A stretch of 64,000 nucleotides of DNA, taken from contig JADLFE010000052.1 of assembly GCA_020845755.1 (NCBI GenBank), positions 62,001-126,000 on the forward strand, written 5' to 3'. Shown piece by piece: positions 33,814 to 42,285 of the stretch. Within the stretch, counting starts at the first letter, position 1; each line of letters opens with the position of its first letter. This stretch comes from Phycisphaerales bacterium. GTDB taxonomy: Bacteria; Planctomycetota; Phycisphaerae; Phycisphaerales; UBA1924. Made by a program: the position numbers and the translations under genes. The notes under the pieces were generated by a model, which was not told the DNA's origin, did not search any database, and saw only the letters and a program-made list of their open reading frames with translations.

Positions 33814-34419
33814 ATGCCCCTGATCGACACCCAGCCCGGCGCCCTGGCCAAGACCTACGCCCGCAGCCTCATCGAATTGGCGATGGAACAGGGCGGTCGC
33901 GACAAGGTCGAGGCCGTGCTCGGCCAATTGCAGGACGTCGTCGAACTCGCCGCCTCGAACCCGAAGTTCAACGAGTTCCTCGCCTCGCGCGTCGTTGCCT
34001 CCGGCGATCGCGCCGCGTCGCTCCGCACGATGTTCGAGGGCGCGGTCGACACGCTCACGCTCAACTTCCTCCTCGTGCTTAACCGCAAGGGCCGCCTCGG
34101 CTACATCATCCCCATCGTCGCCGCCCTCGACGGCGCGGTGCAGGCCGCCTTCGGACGCGTCGAGGTCGATGTCTTCACCGCCTCGCCGCTCGACGCCACC
34201 GCCCTCGACTCCGTCCGCCAACAACTCCAGGGCAGCCTCAAACGCGATGTCGTCGTCCATCCCTATGTCGACGGCTCCATGATCGGCGGCGTGAAGTTCC
34301 GCATCGGCGATCAACTCGTCGACGCCTCCGTCGCCACCCGCCTCCGCAAACTCCGCGACCGCCTCGGTGCCGAGGGCGCCAGCGCCCTCCGCGAACGTCT
34401 CGACCGCATGTTCGAGTAA
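33814..34419 (+). CDS. atpH: F0F1 ATP synthase subunit delta
   Basis: A 201-residue OSCP/delta subunit: N-terminal domain AKTYARSLIELAMEQG, middle LNFLLVLNRKGRLGYI, C-terminal DGSMIGGVKFRIGDQLVDASVATRLRKLR (broken over residues about 155-185), matching the family. It connects the stalk to F1. The start ATG 33814 (TTG 33802 also possible) follows an octamer repeat rather than a normal ribosome-binding site. Unlike the usual order, atpA does not follow; pgk does. Confidence 0.93.
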   Translation: MPLIDTQPGALAKTYARSLIELAMEQGGRDKVEAVLGQLQDVVELAASNPKFNEFLASRVVASGDRAASLRTMFEGAVDTLTLNFLLVLNRKGRLGYIIPIVAALDGAVQAAFGRVEVDVFTASPLDATALDSVRQQLQGSLKRDVVVHPYVDGSMIGGVKFRIGDQLVDASVATRLRKLRDRLGAEGASALRERLDRMFE

Positions 34420-34472
34420 CCCCTTCCGTCGGAAGGCCCCAAAGCAGGAAAGGAGTCACCGCACCCTCCGCA

Positions 34473-34502
34473 GCGAACACACGATTCGCGGGGGTGTGTC
34501 GC
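34473..34502 (+). terminator. Possible imperfect terminator or attenuator between atpH and pgk
   Basis: GCGAACACAC and GGTGTGTCGC can pair imperfectly around a 10-nt loop, followed by TCTTCTTTTCT. It would separate the atp genes from pgk or attenuate read-through. Weak structure, so low confidence. Confidence 0.35.
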
Positions 34503-34552
34503 TCTTCTTTTCTCCGGACGCCTTCCGATTACACCTTTCGAGGATTCAAACC

Positions 34553-35755
34553 ATGCCCAAGAAGACCATCCAATCCGTCGACGTCGCCTCCAAACGGGTC
34601 CTCATCCGCGTTGACTTCAACGTGCCGATCGAGGATGCCAAAATCACCGACGACCGCCGAATCCGCTCGGCGATCCCCACCATCAAGTCGGTCATCGATC
34701 GCGGCGGAAAGGCCATCCTCTGCTCGCACCTTGGCCGCCCCGAGGGAACCGGCTACCAGGCCGAGGACTCGCTCGCACCATGCGCCAAGAAACTGTCGGA
34801 ACTCCTCGGCAAGCCCGTCGCGTTCCCGTCGCAGGACTGCATCGACGCAACCGCAGGCGCCGCCGTCGCAGCCATGAAGAACGGCGACGTGCTCCTGCTC
34901 GAAAACCTCCGCTTCCACAAGGCCGAAAAGAAGGGCGATCCCGCCTTCGCCGCCAAACTCGCGGCCTACGCCGATGTCTACGTCAACGACGCCTTCGGCA
35001 CCTGCCACCGCCCCGACGCCTCGATGGTCGCCGTGCCCAAGGCCGTCAAAGGCCCGAAGGTCTCCGGCTTCCTCGTGGAACGCGAGATCAAGTTCCTGTC
35101 CGAAACAATCGCCAACCCCGCCAAGCCGTTCGTCGTCGTCCTCGGCGGCGCAAAGGTCTCGGACAAGATGGCCGCGATCGAGCACCTCTTGCCCAAGGCC
35201 TCGGCCATTCTGGTCGGCGGCGCGATGGCGTACACGTTCCTCTCCGCGCTCAACAAACGCGTCGGCAACAGCAAGGTCGAGGCCGACCGCCTCGGCGACG
35301 CCAAACGCGCCATCGAACTAGCCGCCAAACTCAAGGCCGATCTGCACCTGCCCAAGGACCACGTCTGCTCCTCCCAGTTCGACGAGTCCGCCGGCGAAAT
35401 CCGCGTGTGCGATGATCACATCCCCGAGGGATTCATCGGCTTGGACATCGGACCCAAGACCCAGGCCGAGTTCGCCGCCATCATCGCCAAAGCCAAGACC
35501 GTCGTCTGGAACGGGCCCATGGGCGTCTTCGAGTGGGCCCCCTTCGCCGCAGGAACACGAACCATCGCCAAGGCCATGGCCGACGCCACCGCCCGCGGGT
35601 GTGTCTCCGTCGTCGGCGGCGGTGATTCCGCGGCCGCCGTCGAGAAGTTCGATGTCGCCGCCAAAGTCTCCCACGTCTCCACCGGCGGCGGCGCATCCCT
35701 CGAAATGCTCGAGGGCAAGAAGTTCGAGTCCGTCGATATCCTCGACAACGCCTGA
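34553..35755 (+). CDS. pgk: Phosphoglycerate kinase
   Basis: A 400-residue glycolytic enzyme that transfers phosphate from 1,3-bisphosphoglycerate to ADP. Conserved features: VLIRVDFNVPI, CSHLGRPEG, LLLENLRFHKAE, YVNDAFGTCHR, VLGGAKVSDK, ILVGGAMAYTFL, VVWNGPMGVFE and the C-terminal VVGGGDSAAA with STGGGASLEML. It lies 133 nt downstream of atpH, with a terminator after it. Confidence 0.97.
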   Translation: MPKKTIQSVDVASKRVLIRVDFNVPIEDAKITDDRRIRSAIPTIKSVIDRGGKAILCSHLGRPEGTGYQAEDSLAPCAKKLSELLGKPVAFPSQDCIDATAGAAVAAMKNGDVLLLENLRFHKAEKKGDPAFAAKLAAYADVYVNDAFGTCHRPDASMVAVPKAVKGPKVSGFLVEREIKFLSETIANPAKPFVVVLGGAKVSDKMAAIEHLLPKASAILVGGAMAYTFLSALNKRVGNSKVEADRLGDAKRAIELAAKLKADLHLPKDHVCSSQFDESAGEIRVCDDHIPEGFIGLDIGPKTQAEFAAIIAKAKTVVWNGPMGVFEWAPFAAGTRTIAKAMADATARGCVSVVGGGDSAAAVEKFDVAAKVSHVSTGGGASLEMLEGKKFESVDILDNA

Positions 35756-35787
35756 GCCCTGTTCAGCCACACAACCCCGTCACTCAC

Positions 35788-35809
35788 ACCGACCGCCCGT
35801 GCGGCCGGT
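35788..35809 (+). terminator. Rho-independent terminator of pgk
   Basis: ACCGACCGC / GCGGCCGGT hairpin (one mismatch, 4-nt loop) followed by TTTTCATTT, 33 nt past the pgk stop. Confidence 0.85.
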
Positions 35810-35984
35810 TTTCATTTCTCACCACCACGCCGCCTTCCGCCCCGTCGCTTCCCCACCTCTCCCTGCACCATCATCCGAACATTCGATCTCCCACGTTTTC
35901 TCTTCGACTCACCTTCACTGCTTCGTCTTCCCCTCGAGCAGAAGCGGTTCACGCCGAGTGTGAACCTTTCCTACTTGCCCTTCG
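35810..35984. other. Pyrimidine-rich noncoding tract downstream of pgk
   Basis: No gene seen. The plus strand is rich in CTTC/CCTCTC runs, similar to the gap at 24.84-24.95 kb. The 60-bp dispersed repeat lies next to it. Confidence 0.5.
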
Positions 35985-36044
35985 CCGCGATGCGACGCGT
36001 CACGCTCGATTCGAATTCATTCCGCTCTCGTGCCCGATGCCCGA
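35985..36044 (-). repeat. Dispersed repeat of about 60 bp, copy A
   Basis: On the minus strand it reads CGGGCATCGGGCACGAG ... TCGAGCGTGACGC ... GTCGCATCGCGGC. A second copy at 49574-49632 (plus) is about 80% identical by eye. Both lie just downstream of a gene in the same orientation (here 17 nt past the glycosyltransferase stop). Confidence 0.75.
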
Positions 36045-36061
36045 TGACTGTACTTCCGTAT

Positions 36062-37126
36062 CTACTCCGTAAATTTGATCGCGTCCGCGCTCGTCGCCCA
36101 CTGATACACCCCCAGCACCGCCCGCACATACGCGCTCGCCGGCCGCTCCTCCCGCACATACTCCCGCGCGCTCGCGCCCAATCGCCGCGCACGCTCGCGA
36201 TCCGCGAGCAGCCCCGCGATCGCATCGCCCCACGCCGCCCGGTCGCGACCATCGACGACGATCGCCGTGCGCTGATCGATCAGCGTGCTCACCAACGGGT
36301 CGCGTGCCGCAACGACCGCCATCCCCGTCCCCATCGCCTCAAGCAGCGTCGTCCGCTGCTCGCCCAACGCCTCGGGCTGCACCAGGATGTCGCCACGCAG
36401 CAGCAAGTCACGCCTTCCTTCAAGGTCCTCGATCAGCGACAATCGCCCCAGCAAGCCCAGCCTCCGCGCCACCTCCCACAACCCCGCCAACGCCGCCTCG
36501 CGCGCATCCACGAACACCAGCAGATCCGGCATCCGCGCCGCGGCTTCGGCGACCCCCTCCATCGCCGCACGCGTCGCCTCGCCGTCCCGCCCGCTCCCGA
36601 CCATCATCAGCGACGGCGCACGCCCCGCCTCCAGTATCCGCGACGCCTCATCCGGTGTCAGCACGCCCCACGGCGCCAGCCGCACCGTCAATCCCTGCGA
36701 CTCCTGCAGCATCGCCCGCTCGATCGCCGGGTCCGGCGCCATGAAGATCGCGTCCTCCCATTCGTTCGTCGCCGCCCGCGCCACCAGACCCGAACGCCAC
36801 ACCTCGAGCACCAGTTCACTCTCCAATGTCGCCGCCACCATCGCGCCCATCTTCCACGCCGAGCCGCCGAAGACATGCACGACGTCGATCTTCCCGCCGA
36901 CAGCGACCTTGCTCTTGATGTGCCGCGCCCGCCACGCCGTCCCCAGCGTCCACAGACCCGCCGGGTACGTGACCGCCTCGGCAAGCCCCGCCGCCGACGC
37001 CGGCACATCCTCGGGCGTCGCCTGCACCACACGCACGCCGTCATCCGCCAGCCCGACCTCCAGGCGTGAGAGCAGCGCACGCTCGTGCGTCGCAAACAAC
37101 CCGTCGGCCAGGATCAACACCCGCAT
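36062..37126 (-). CDS. Glycosyltransferase, family 1/4-like (GT-B)
   Basis: A 354-residue GT-B protein. The N-terminal half has MRVLILADGLFATHERALLSR... with a DVVHVFGGSAWKMGA stretch typical of GT4 acceptors; the C-terminal half has SLMMVGSGRDGEATR and the EX7E-like region LVQPEALGEQRTTLLEAMGTG. It probably transfers a sugar to a lipid or polysaccharide. The gene begins 3 nt after the OppD-like stop, so it is co-transcribed with the peptide-ABC genes, an unusual pairing. Its substrate is unknown. Confidence 0.8.
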   Translation of the reverse strand: MRVLILADGLFATHERALLSRLEVGLADDGVRVVQATPEDVPASAAGLAEAVTYPAGLWTLGTAWRARHIKSKVAVGGKIDVVHVFGGSAWKMGAMVAATLESELVLEVWRSGLVARAATNEWEDAIFMAPDPAIERAMLQESQGLTVRLAPWGVLTPDEASRILEAGRAPSLMMVGSGRDGEATRAAMEGVAEAAARMPDLLVFVDAREAALAGLWEVARRLGLLGRLSLIEDLEGRRDLLLRGDILVQPEALGEQRTTLLEAMGTGMAVVAARDPLVSTLIDQRTAIVVDGRDRAAWGDAIAGLLADRERARRLGASAREYVREERPASAYVRAVLGVYQWATSADAIKFTE

Positions 37127-37129
37127 CGC

Positions 37130-38097
<968 letters not shown>

Positions 38098-38101
<4 letters not shown>

Positions 38102-39099
38102 GAAGCACGCTCCCGGCTCTTGGGATCGAGCCGCGACCGCAACCACTCGCCGATCAGGCTCAGCGACAGCAGCGTCCCCGCCAACAGCAGGCATGGAAAC
38201 AGCAACAGCCACCAGTGCGAGCGATACGGGTTCAATTCCGCCAGCCCGTCCGCCGCCAGATTCCCCCAACTCGGCACCGGCGCCTTCACGCCGATCCCAA
38301 GAAAACTCAGGAAACTCTCCTGCAAGATCGCCTGCGGCACCGCCAGCGTCGCATACACCACGATCGGCCCGACCAGATTCGGCAGCAGATGCCGCACGAA
38401 AATCCGCCCCCAGCCCGCGCCGATCGCGCGCGCCCCCTCGACAAACGGCTGGTTCACCAGACTCAGCACCTGCCCGCGGATGACCCGCGCCGTCGTCAGC
38501 CAACTCACCCCGCCGATCGCAACCAGCAGCGTGAGCAGCGACACCACTTGCCGCCCCGCCGGGCCGAGCCCGCCCATCCGCTGCACCACCGCGTCCGACG
38601 CCACCGCCAGAAGCACGATCAACAGCACCGACGGCAAACTGTACAGAATGTCCACGATCCGCATCATCACCGCGTCGACACGCCCGCCCGCCGACGCCGC
38701 CGCGGCTCCATACACCGTGCCGATCACCACGCTCACCAGCGCCGCCAACACCCCAACACCCAGCGATACCGCTCCGCCCAAAAGACACCGATAGAACAGG
38801 CTCCGACCCAATAAGTCCGATCCCAGCAGGAAGAACACCGGCGAACGCGACAGCGGCGAAACACCGCCCGCTTCCTTCGCAATCTCATCGCAACGCGCCT
38901 TCGTCTCGCCATCCAGCGGCGACCAGCTCGGAGGCAATCTCGCCTCGCGCGATTCACCCGCGTTGAACCGCGCTTCGCCGCCTCCCAGCAACCAAGGCAC
39001 GCTCCCAAAGCACGCCGAAACCAGGAGCGCGAGCAACACCAACGCCAGCCTGACGCCGACGCCCGTCCCGCGCCCCTTCTTGATCCGCCGCGCCTCCAT
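38098..39099 (-). CDS. Oligopeptide/dipeptide ABC transporter permease, OppC/DppC-like
   Basis: A 333-residue permease. The N-terminal helix is followed by an insert of about 70 residues, then PVFFLLGSDLLGRSLFYRCLLGG (OppC N-domain) and five further helices with the EAA-like loop EGARAIGAGWGRIFVRHLLPNLV. No OppA substrate-binding protein or OppB permease lies next to it, so the transporter must complete itself with subunits encoded elsewhere. The operon order is permease, ATPase, glycosyltransferase. Confidence 0.88.
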
Positions 39100-39189
39100 G
39101 CCCCGCCAGCGTACGCGATTCTCGCGAGTGTCGCCTCGTCATCCCGCCCCTGCGGCGCTCCGCATGTTGCTCTCTTCCTCGGGGCGAGT

Positions 39190-39250
39190 ACCTCTCTGAT
39201 CCACTTCGTCTCTCAGCCTCTTCGTCTCGTGGCACTTCATCTCTTGCACG
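39190..39250. repeat. Degenerate octamer tract between the sensor kinase and OppC genes
   Basis: Units such as CACTTCGT and CTCTTCGT recur at 16-nt spacing, with CTCTGATC and CTCTCAGC between. It lies downstream of the kinase gene (minus strand) and is purine-rich on that strand. Confidence 0.5.
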
Positions 39251-39266
39251 GTGCCAAGTGCCTCTC

Positions 39267-41501
39267 CTAGGCCGTCGGCACACTCAACTCGAACGTCGCG
39301 CCACGACCTTCCCTCTCCACCAGGCGCAGATCCCCGCCCAGTTCGCGCGCCAGCCCGCGCGCCAGCGGCAACCCAAGCCCCAAGCCCTGCTTGGTCTCGG
39401 TCTCAAGATCGTGCCCGCGTTCAAACGGCTCGAAGATCCGTACGCGATCCGCCGTCGAAATCCCCGGGCCCTCGTCGCTCACCTGGATGATCGCGTGCGA
39501 ACCACGCACCGTCCCGCGTAGTGTCACCACCCCCGCCGGGCTCGCGCCATACTTGCACGCGTTCTCGACCAGGTTCGTCACGATCCGCTCCAACGTGATC
39601 TGGTCACCCGCCAGCGCCGCGTCCGCCCCTTCTTCGACCTCGATCTTGAGCCCCATCCCCGCCGAAGACACCCGCGCCCGCAGCGATTCACCCATGCGAG
39701 TGAGCAGCCCGCGGAGCTCAACACGCTCCGCTCGCCTGCCGCGCCGCCTGGCCCCAAGCCGCGCAAACTCCAGCACGTTCTCCACGATCTTCGCCAGCCG
39801 CTCGCTCTCACGCCGCAGCGATCCAAGGTACTCGCGCCGCGATTCCTCGCCCACCATGCCGCCCTCGAGCATCTGCGAGTACATGCACAGCGTGGTCAGC
39901 GGCGTGCGCAGTTCGTGCGTCACCGCCGACACAAACCTCCCGCGACGGGTCGCCAATTCCGCCGCCGACCGCAGCACCAATCCCACGGCAACCACGGCCG
40001 CCAGGCTCGCCAGCCACGCCGTGATGAGCGTCGTCATCATCGGCGACCACGTGCCCGCCGCGCCGCCGATCGCCGCGCCGATGTCCAATTCAGCCGGGAT
40101 CGACGCGAGCAACCGCCGCGGATCCTCGTCGCCGCCGAGCGTGATCGCGCGAAGATCCGCGCTCGGCGCCAGATCGCGCGTCTGCTCGAGCAGCCACGGA
40201 CGCAACTGCTCCCAATCCATCCACACGCCCTGCGTGAATCGCTCGTCCCCGACACTCACCTCACGCACCAACGCCAACTCGCGCCGCCCGTACTCGCCGA
40301 CAAGCCAACGCGCCGCGAACGGCCCGTGAACCACCGGCACCGCCGTCCCGATCGATGCGCCGTCCTTCTTGATCGAGCCGATCGGCACCGGCACGCGCGA
40401 TCGCTCCTCGCGCCGCTCCTTCACCAACCGCAACCGCTCCTCCGCCGTCAGGTCCCGCCGGTCGCTGGCTCGATACTCCCCCTCGCCACCTCGCGCACCG
40501 TTCCCCGCGTCGGCGACCGCCTTGTCCTTCAGTCTCGCTTCGTCCTCCGTCGGCGCAATCTGCCTGTCCGACAGATCGCCATCCTTCTTGGCTTCCGCCA
40601 CCTTCACATCCTCGCCCTGAGCGCTCCCGCTTGCCGGCTCCGCGGGCTGCCCGGCGGCCGAGTCGCTCACCACCGGCGCCTCGTTCTTCTCTGCCAATGC
40701 GATCCGCTCGACCGCTTCGGTCGTGGAACCGTCCTGGCCCGTGAGCGTCGCCTCCTTGGGAAGAATCGCGTTGTTCTCCAGCGACTGCGCCGCCTGCTCG
40801 GCCACCTGCCGCCGCGCCAGGTAATCCGCTCGACCCGGCTTCTGAACGTCCGCCTCGGGAGTCTGATCCTGCATCACCTCTGACTGCATGCTCACGTGCG
40901 CCGATGGCGAGCCGGGAACGGCCCCGCTCGCCGCGCGGCTCGATACCTCGCTTGGCTTGGAGAAGAACTGGTCGCGAAGTTCCCCGCCGCTCGCCAATTT
41001 CGGCGCGCGGTCCGCGGCCCAGATCAGCCGCAACTCACCCAACTCAGTCTCCGCGTCGCTCGCCAGCGTCTGGCCCGCAACCGACTTGGCAAGATCGCGC
41101 AAACTCCCGCTCGGCGCTTGCGGCGAAGAAAAATCGCCGCGCGGCGAGATCTGAAAATGCAACTTCACGAACTTCTCTGGCGCCTGCAGCAGCGGCGAGG
41201 GAACCAGAACCTCCCCCGGACGCACCTCCTCCAGCATCGACGTATACGCGCGGTCCGCGGCATAGAACGGCTGGTAATGGAAATACGGCCTGGCCGCCTC
41301 GCGCGCCAGGATCGGCGCCAACGCCGAATCCATCCGCCACAAGGCCTGACGCGACAATTCCTGCCTCCGTGCGTCGGCCCTCGCCTCGCGCTCACGCGAT
41401 TCAAGCGACAGCGTCGCCGACGACACCCACGCCAGAACGCCCAGCAGCGCCAGCGAGCACGCGGCAAAGATCGCCCACATCCAGTGGTGGCGCTCTCTCA
41501 C
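39267..41501 (-). CDS. Sensor histidine kinase with very large extracytoplasmic domain
   Basis: A 744-residue kinase starting at GTG 41501 that overlaps the response-regulator stop by 4 nt (GTGA). The first helix (about 5-25) and a second (about 485-505, MMTTLITAWLASLAAVVAVGLVL) enclose about 450 extracytoplasmic residues, including a long Ala/Asp/Gly-rich, low-complexity middle. The cytosolic part has the H-box SAVTHELRTPLTTLCMYSQML with the phospho-His near 526, N-box NLVENACKYG, and G-boxes DEGPGI and GLGLGLPLARGLARELGG. It controls the OmpR-type regulator next to it. Confidence 0.93.
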   Translation of the reverse strand: MRERHHWMWAIFAACSLALLGVLAWVSSATLSLESREREARADARRQELSRQALWRMDSALAPILAREAARPYFHYQPFYAADRAYTSMLEEVRPGEVLVPSPLLQAPEKFVKLHFQISPRGDFSSPQAPSGSLRDLAKSVAGQTLASDAETELGELRLIWAADRAPKLASGGELRDQFFSKPSEVSSRAASGAVPGSPSAHVSMQSEVMQDQTPEADVQKPGRADYLARRQVAEQAAQSLENNAILPKEATLTGQDGSTTEAVERIALAEKNEAPVVSDSAAGQPAEPASGSAQGEDVKVAEAKKDGDLSDRQIAPTEDEARLKDKAVADAGNGARGGEGEYRASDRRDLTAEERLRLVKERREERSRVPVPIGSIKKDGASIGTAVPVVHGPFAARWLVGEYGRRELALVREVSVGDERFTQGVWMDWEQLRPWLLEQTRDLAPSADLRAITLGGDEDPRRLLASIPAELDIGAAIGGAAGTWSPMMTTLITAWLASLAAVVAVGLVLRSAAELATRRGRFVSAVTHELRTPLTTLCMYSQMLEGGMVGEESRREYLGSLRRESERLAKIVENVLEFARLGARRRGRRAERVELRGLLTRMGESLRARVSSAGMGLKIEVEEGADAALAGDQITLERIVTNLVENACKYGASPAGVVTLRGTVRGSHAIIQVSDEGPGISTADRVRIFEPFERGHDLETETKQGLGLGLPLARGLARELGGDLRLVEREGRGATFELSVPTA

Positions 41502-42208
41502 GCCGAGCCCTCCGTGGCCCGCGCCAGCATGTAGCCCTTGGCACGGACCGTGGTGATGACGCTGGGATTCTCCGGATCGTCGCCGAGCAATTCGCGCAGG
41601 CGCGCGATGGTCATGTCCACCGTGCGTGTCTGCACGCCGCGCGGGTCGAGACCCCACACGCGCTGGAGCAGTTCGTCGCGTGACACCGCGCGTCCCGGGT
41701 TGGCGGCCAGGAAGTGCAGCACCTCGGCCTCACGCTCCGAAAGCGCGACGACGCGTCCGCCGTCGAGCGTCGCCTCGCGACGTTCAAAGTCGATCCGCCG
41801 CCCCGCGATCTCGATCGTGCGGACAGACTTGGGTCGTTCCGCGGAGCGGCGCAGCACCGCCTCCACCCGCGCAATGAGTTCACTGATGCTGAACGGCTTG
41901 ACGACGTAGTCGTCGGCGCCCAGCTTGAGCCCCTTCACGCGGTCGGTTTCCTCGCCGCGCGCGGTCAGCACGATGACGGGCGTGGACGAGCCGCTGTTGC
42001 GGAGTTCGCTGAGAACGGAAAGCCCGTCGCGCTTGGGCATGAGCAGATCGAGGAGGATGAGGTCGACGCCGCCGGCGAGGGCGGCGGAGAGCCCCGCCTC
42101 GCCGTCCGGCGCTTCGCGGGTGACGTACCCGGAGAACTTGAGGGCATCGCACAGCCCGCGCCGGATCGCCGCATCATCTTCCACGACAAGAACCGTTCCC
42201 AGTGGCAC
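41498..42208 (-). CDS. OmpR-family response regulator
   Basis: A 236-residue regulator. The receiver has acidic Asp11/Asp12, phospho-acceptor Asp54 (LILLDLLMP), Thr82 and Lys104 (VVKPF). The C-terminal winged helix has REAEVLHFLAANPGRAVSRDELLQRVWG and RTVDMTIARLRELLG. Start GTG 42208 has AAAGGAAA upstream. It is coupled to the kinase by overlap and lies 77 nt downstream of the VIT/VWA gene. Confidence 0.95.
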   Translation of the reverse strand: MPLGTVLVVEDDAAIRRGLCDALKFSGYVTREAPDGEAGLSAALAGGVDLILLDLLMPKRDGLSVLSELRNSGSSTPVIVLTARGEETDRVKGLKLGADDYVVKPFSISELIARVEAVLRRSAERPKSVRTIEIAGRRIDFERREATLDGGRVVALSEREAEVLHFLAANPGRAVSRDELLQRVWGLDPRGVQTRTVDMTIARLRELLGDDPENPSVITTVRAKGYMLARATEGSA

Positions 42209-42226
42209 TCGTTTCCTTTCGCTTCA

Positions 42227-42252
42227 AAGGGCGTGGATTGCTCCACGCCCTT
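42227..42252 (-). terminator. Hairpin between the VIT/VWA and response-regulator genes
   Basis: AAGGGCGTGGA and TCCACGCCCTT pair perfectly (11 bp, 4-nt loop). On the minus strand it follows the VIT/VWA stop by 33 nt. The downstream T run is weak (CCCTTTGAAG), so it may partly terminate or protect the transcript rather than end it. Confidence 0.65.
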
Positions 42253-42285
42253 GGGTCGCATCATCATCGGCGATCGGGGCGGGCT

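Noticed and set aside
36104..36251. Possible small ORFs downstream of pgk on the minus strand
   Set aside because: They overlap the end of the glycosyltransferase gene and the dispersed repeat; composition is that of a shadow frame.
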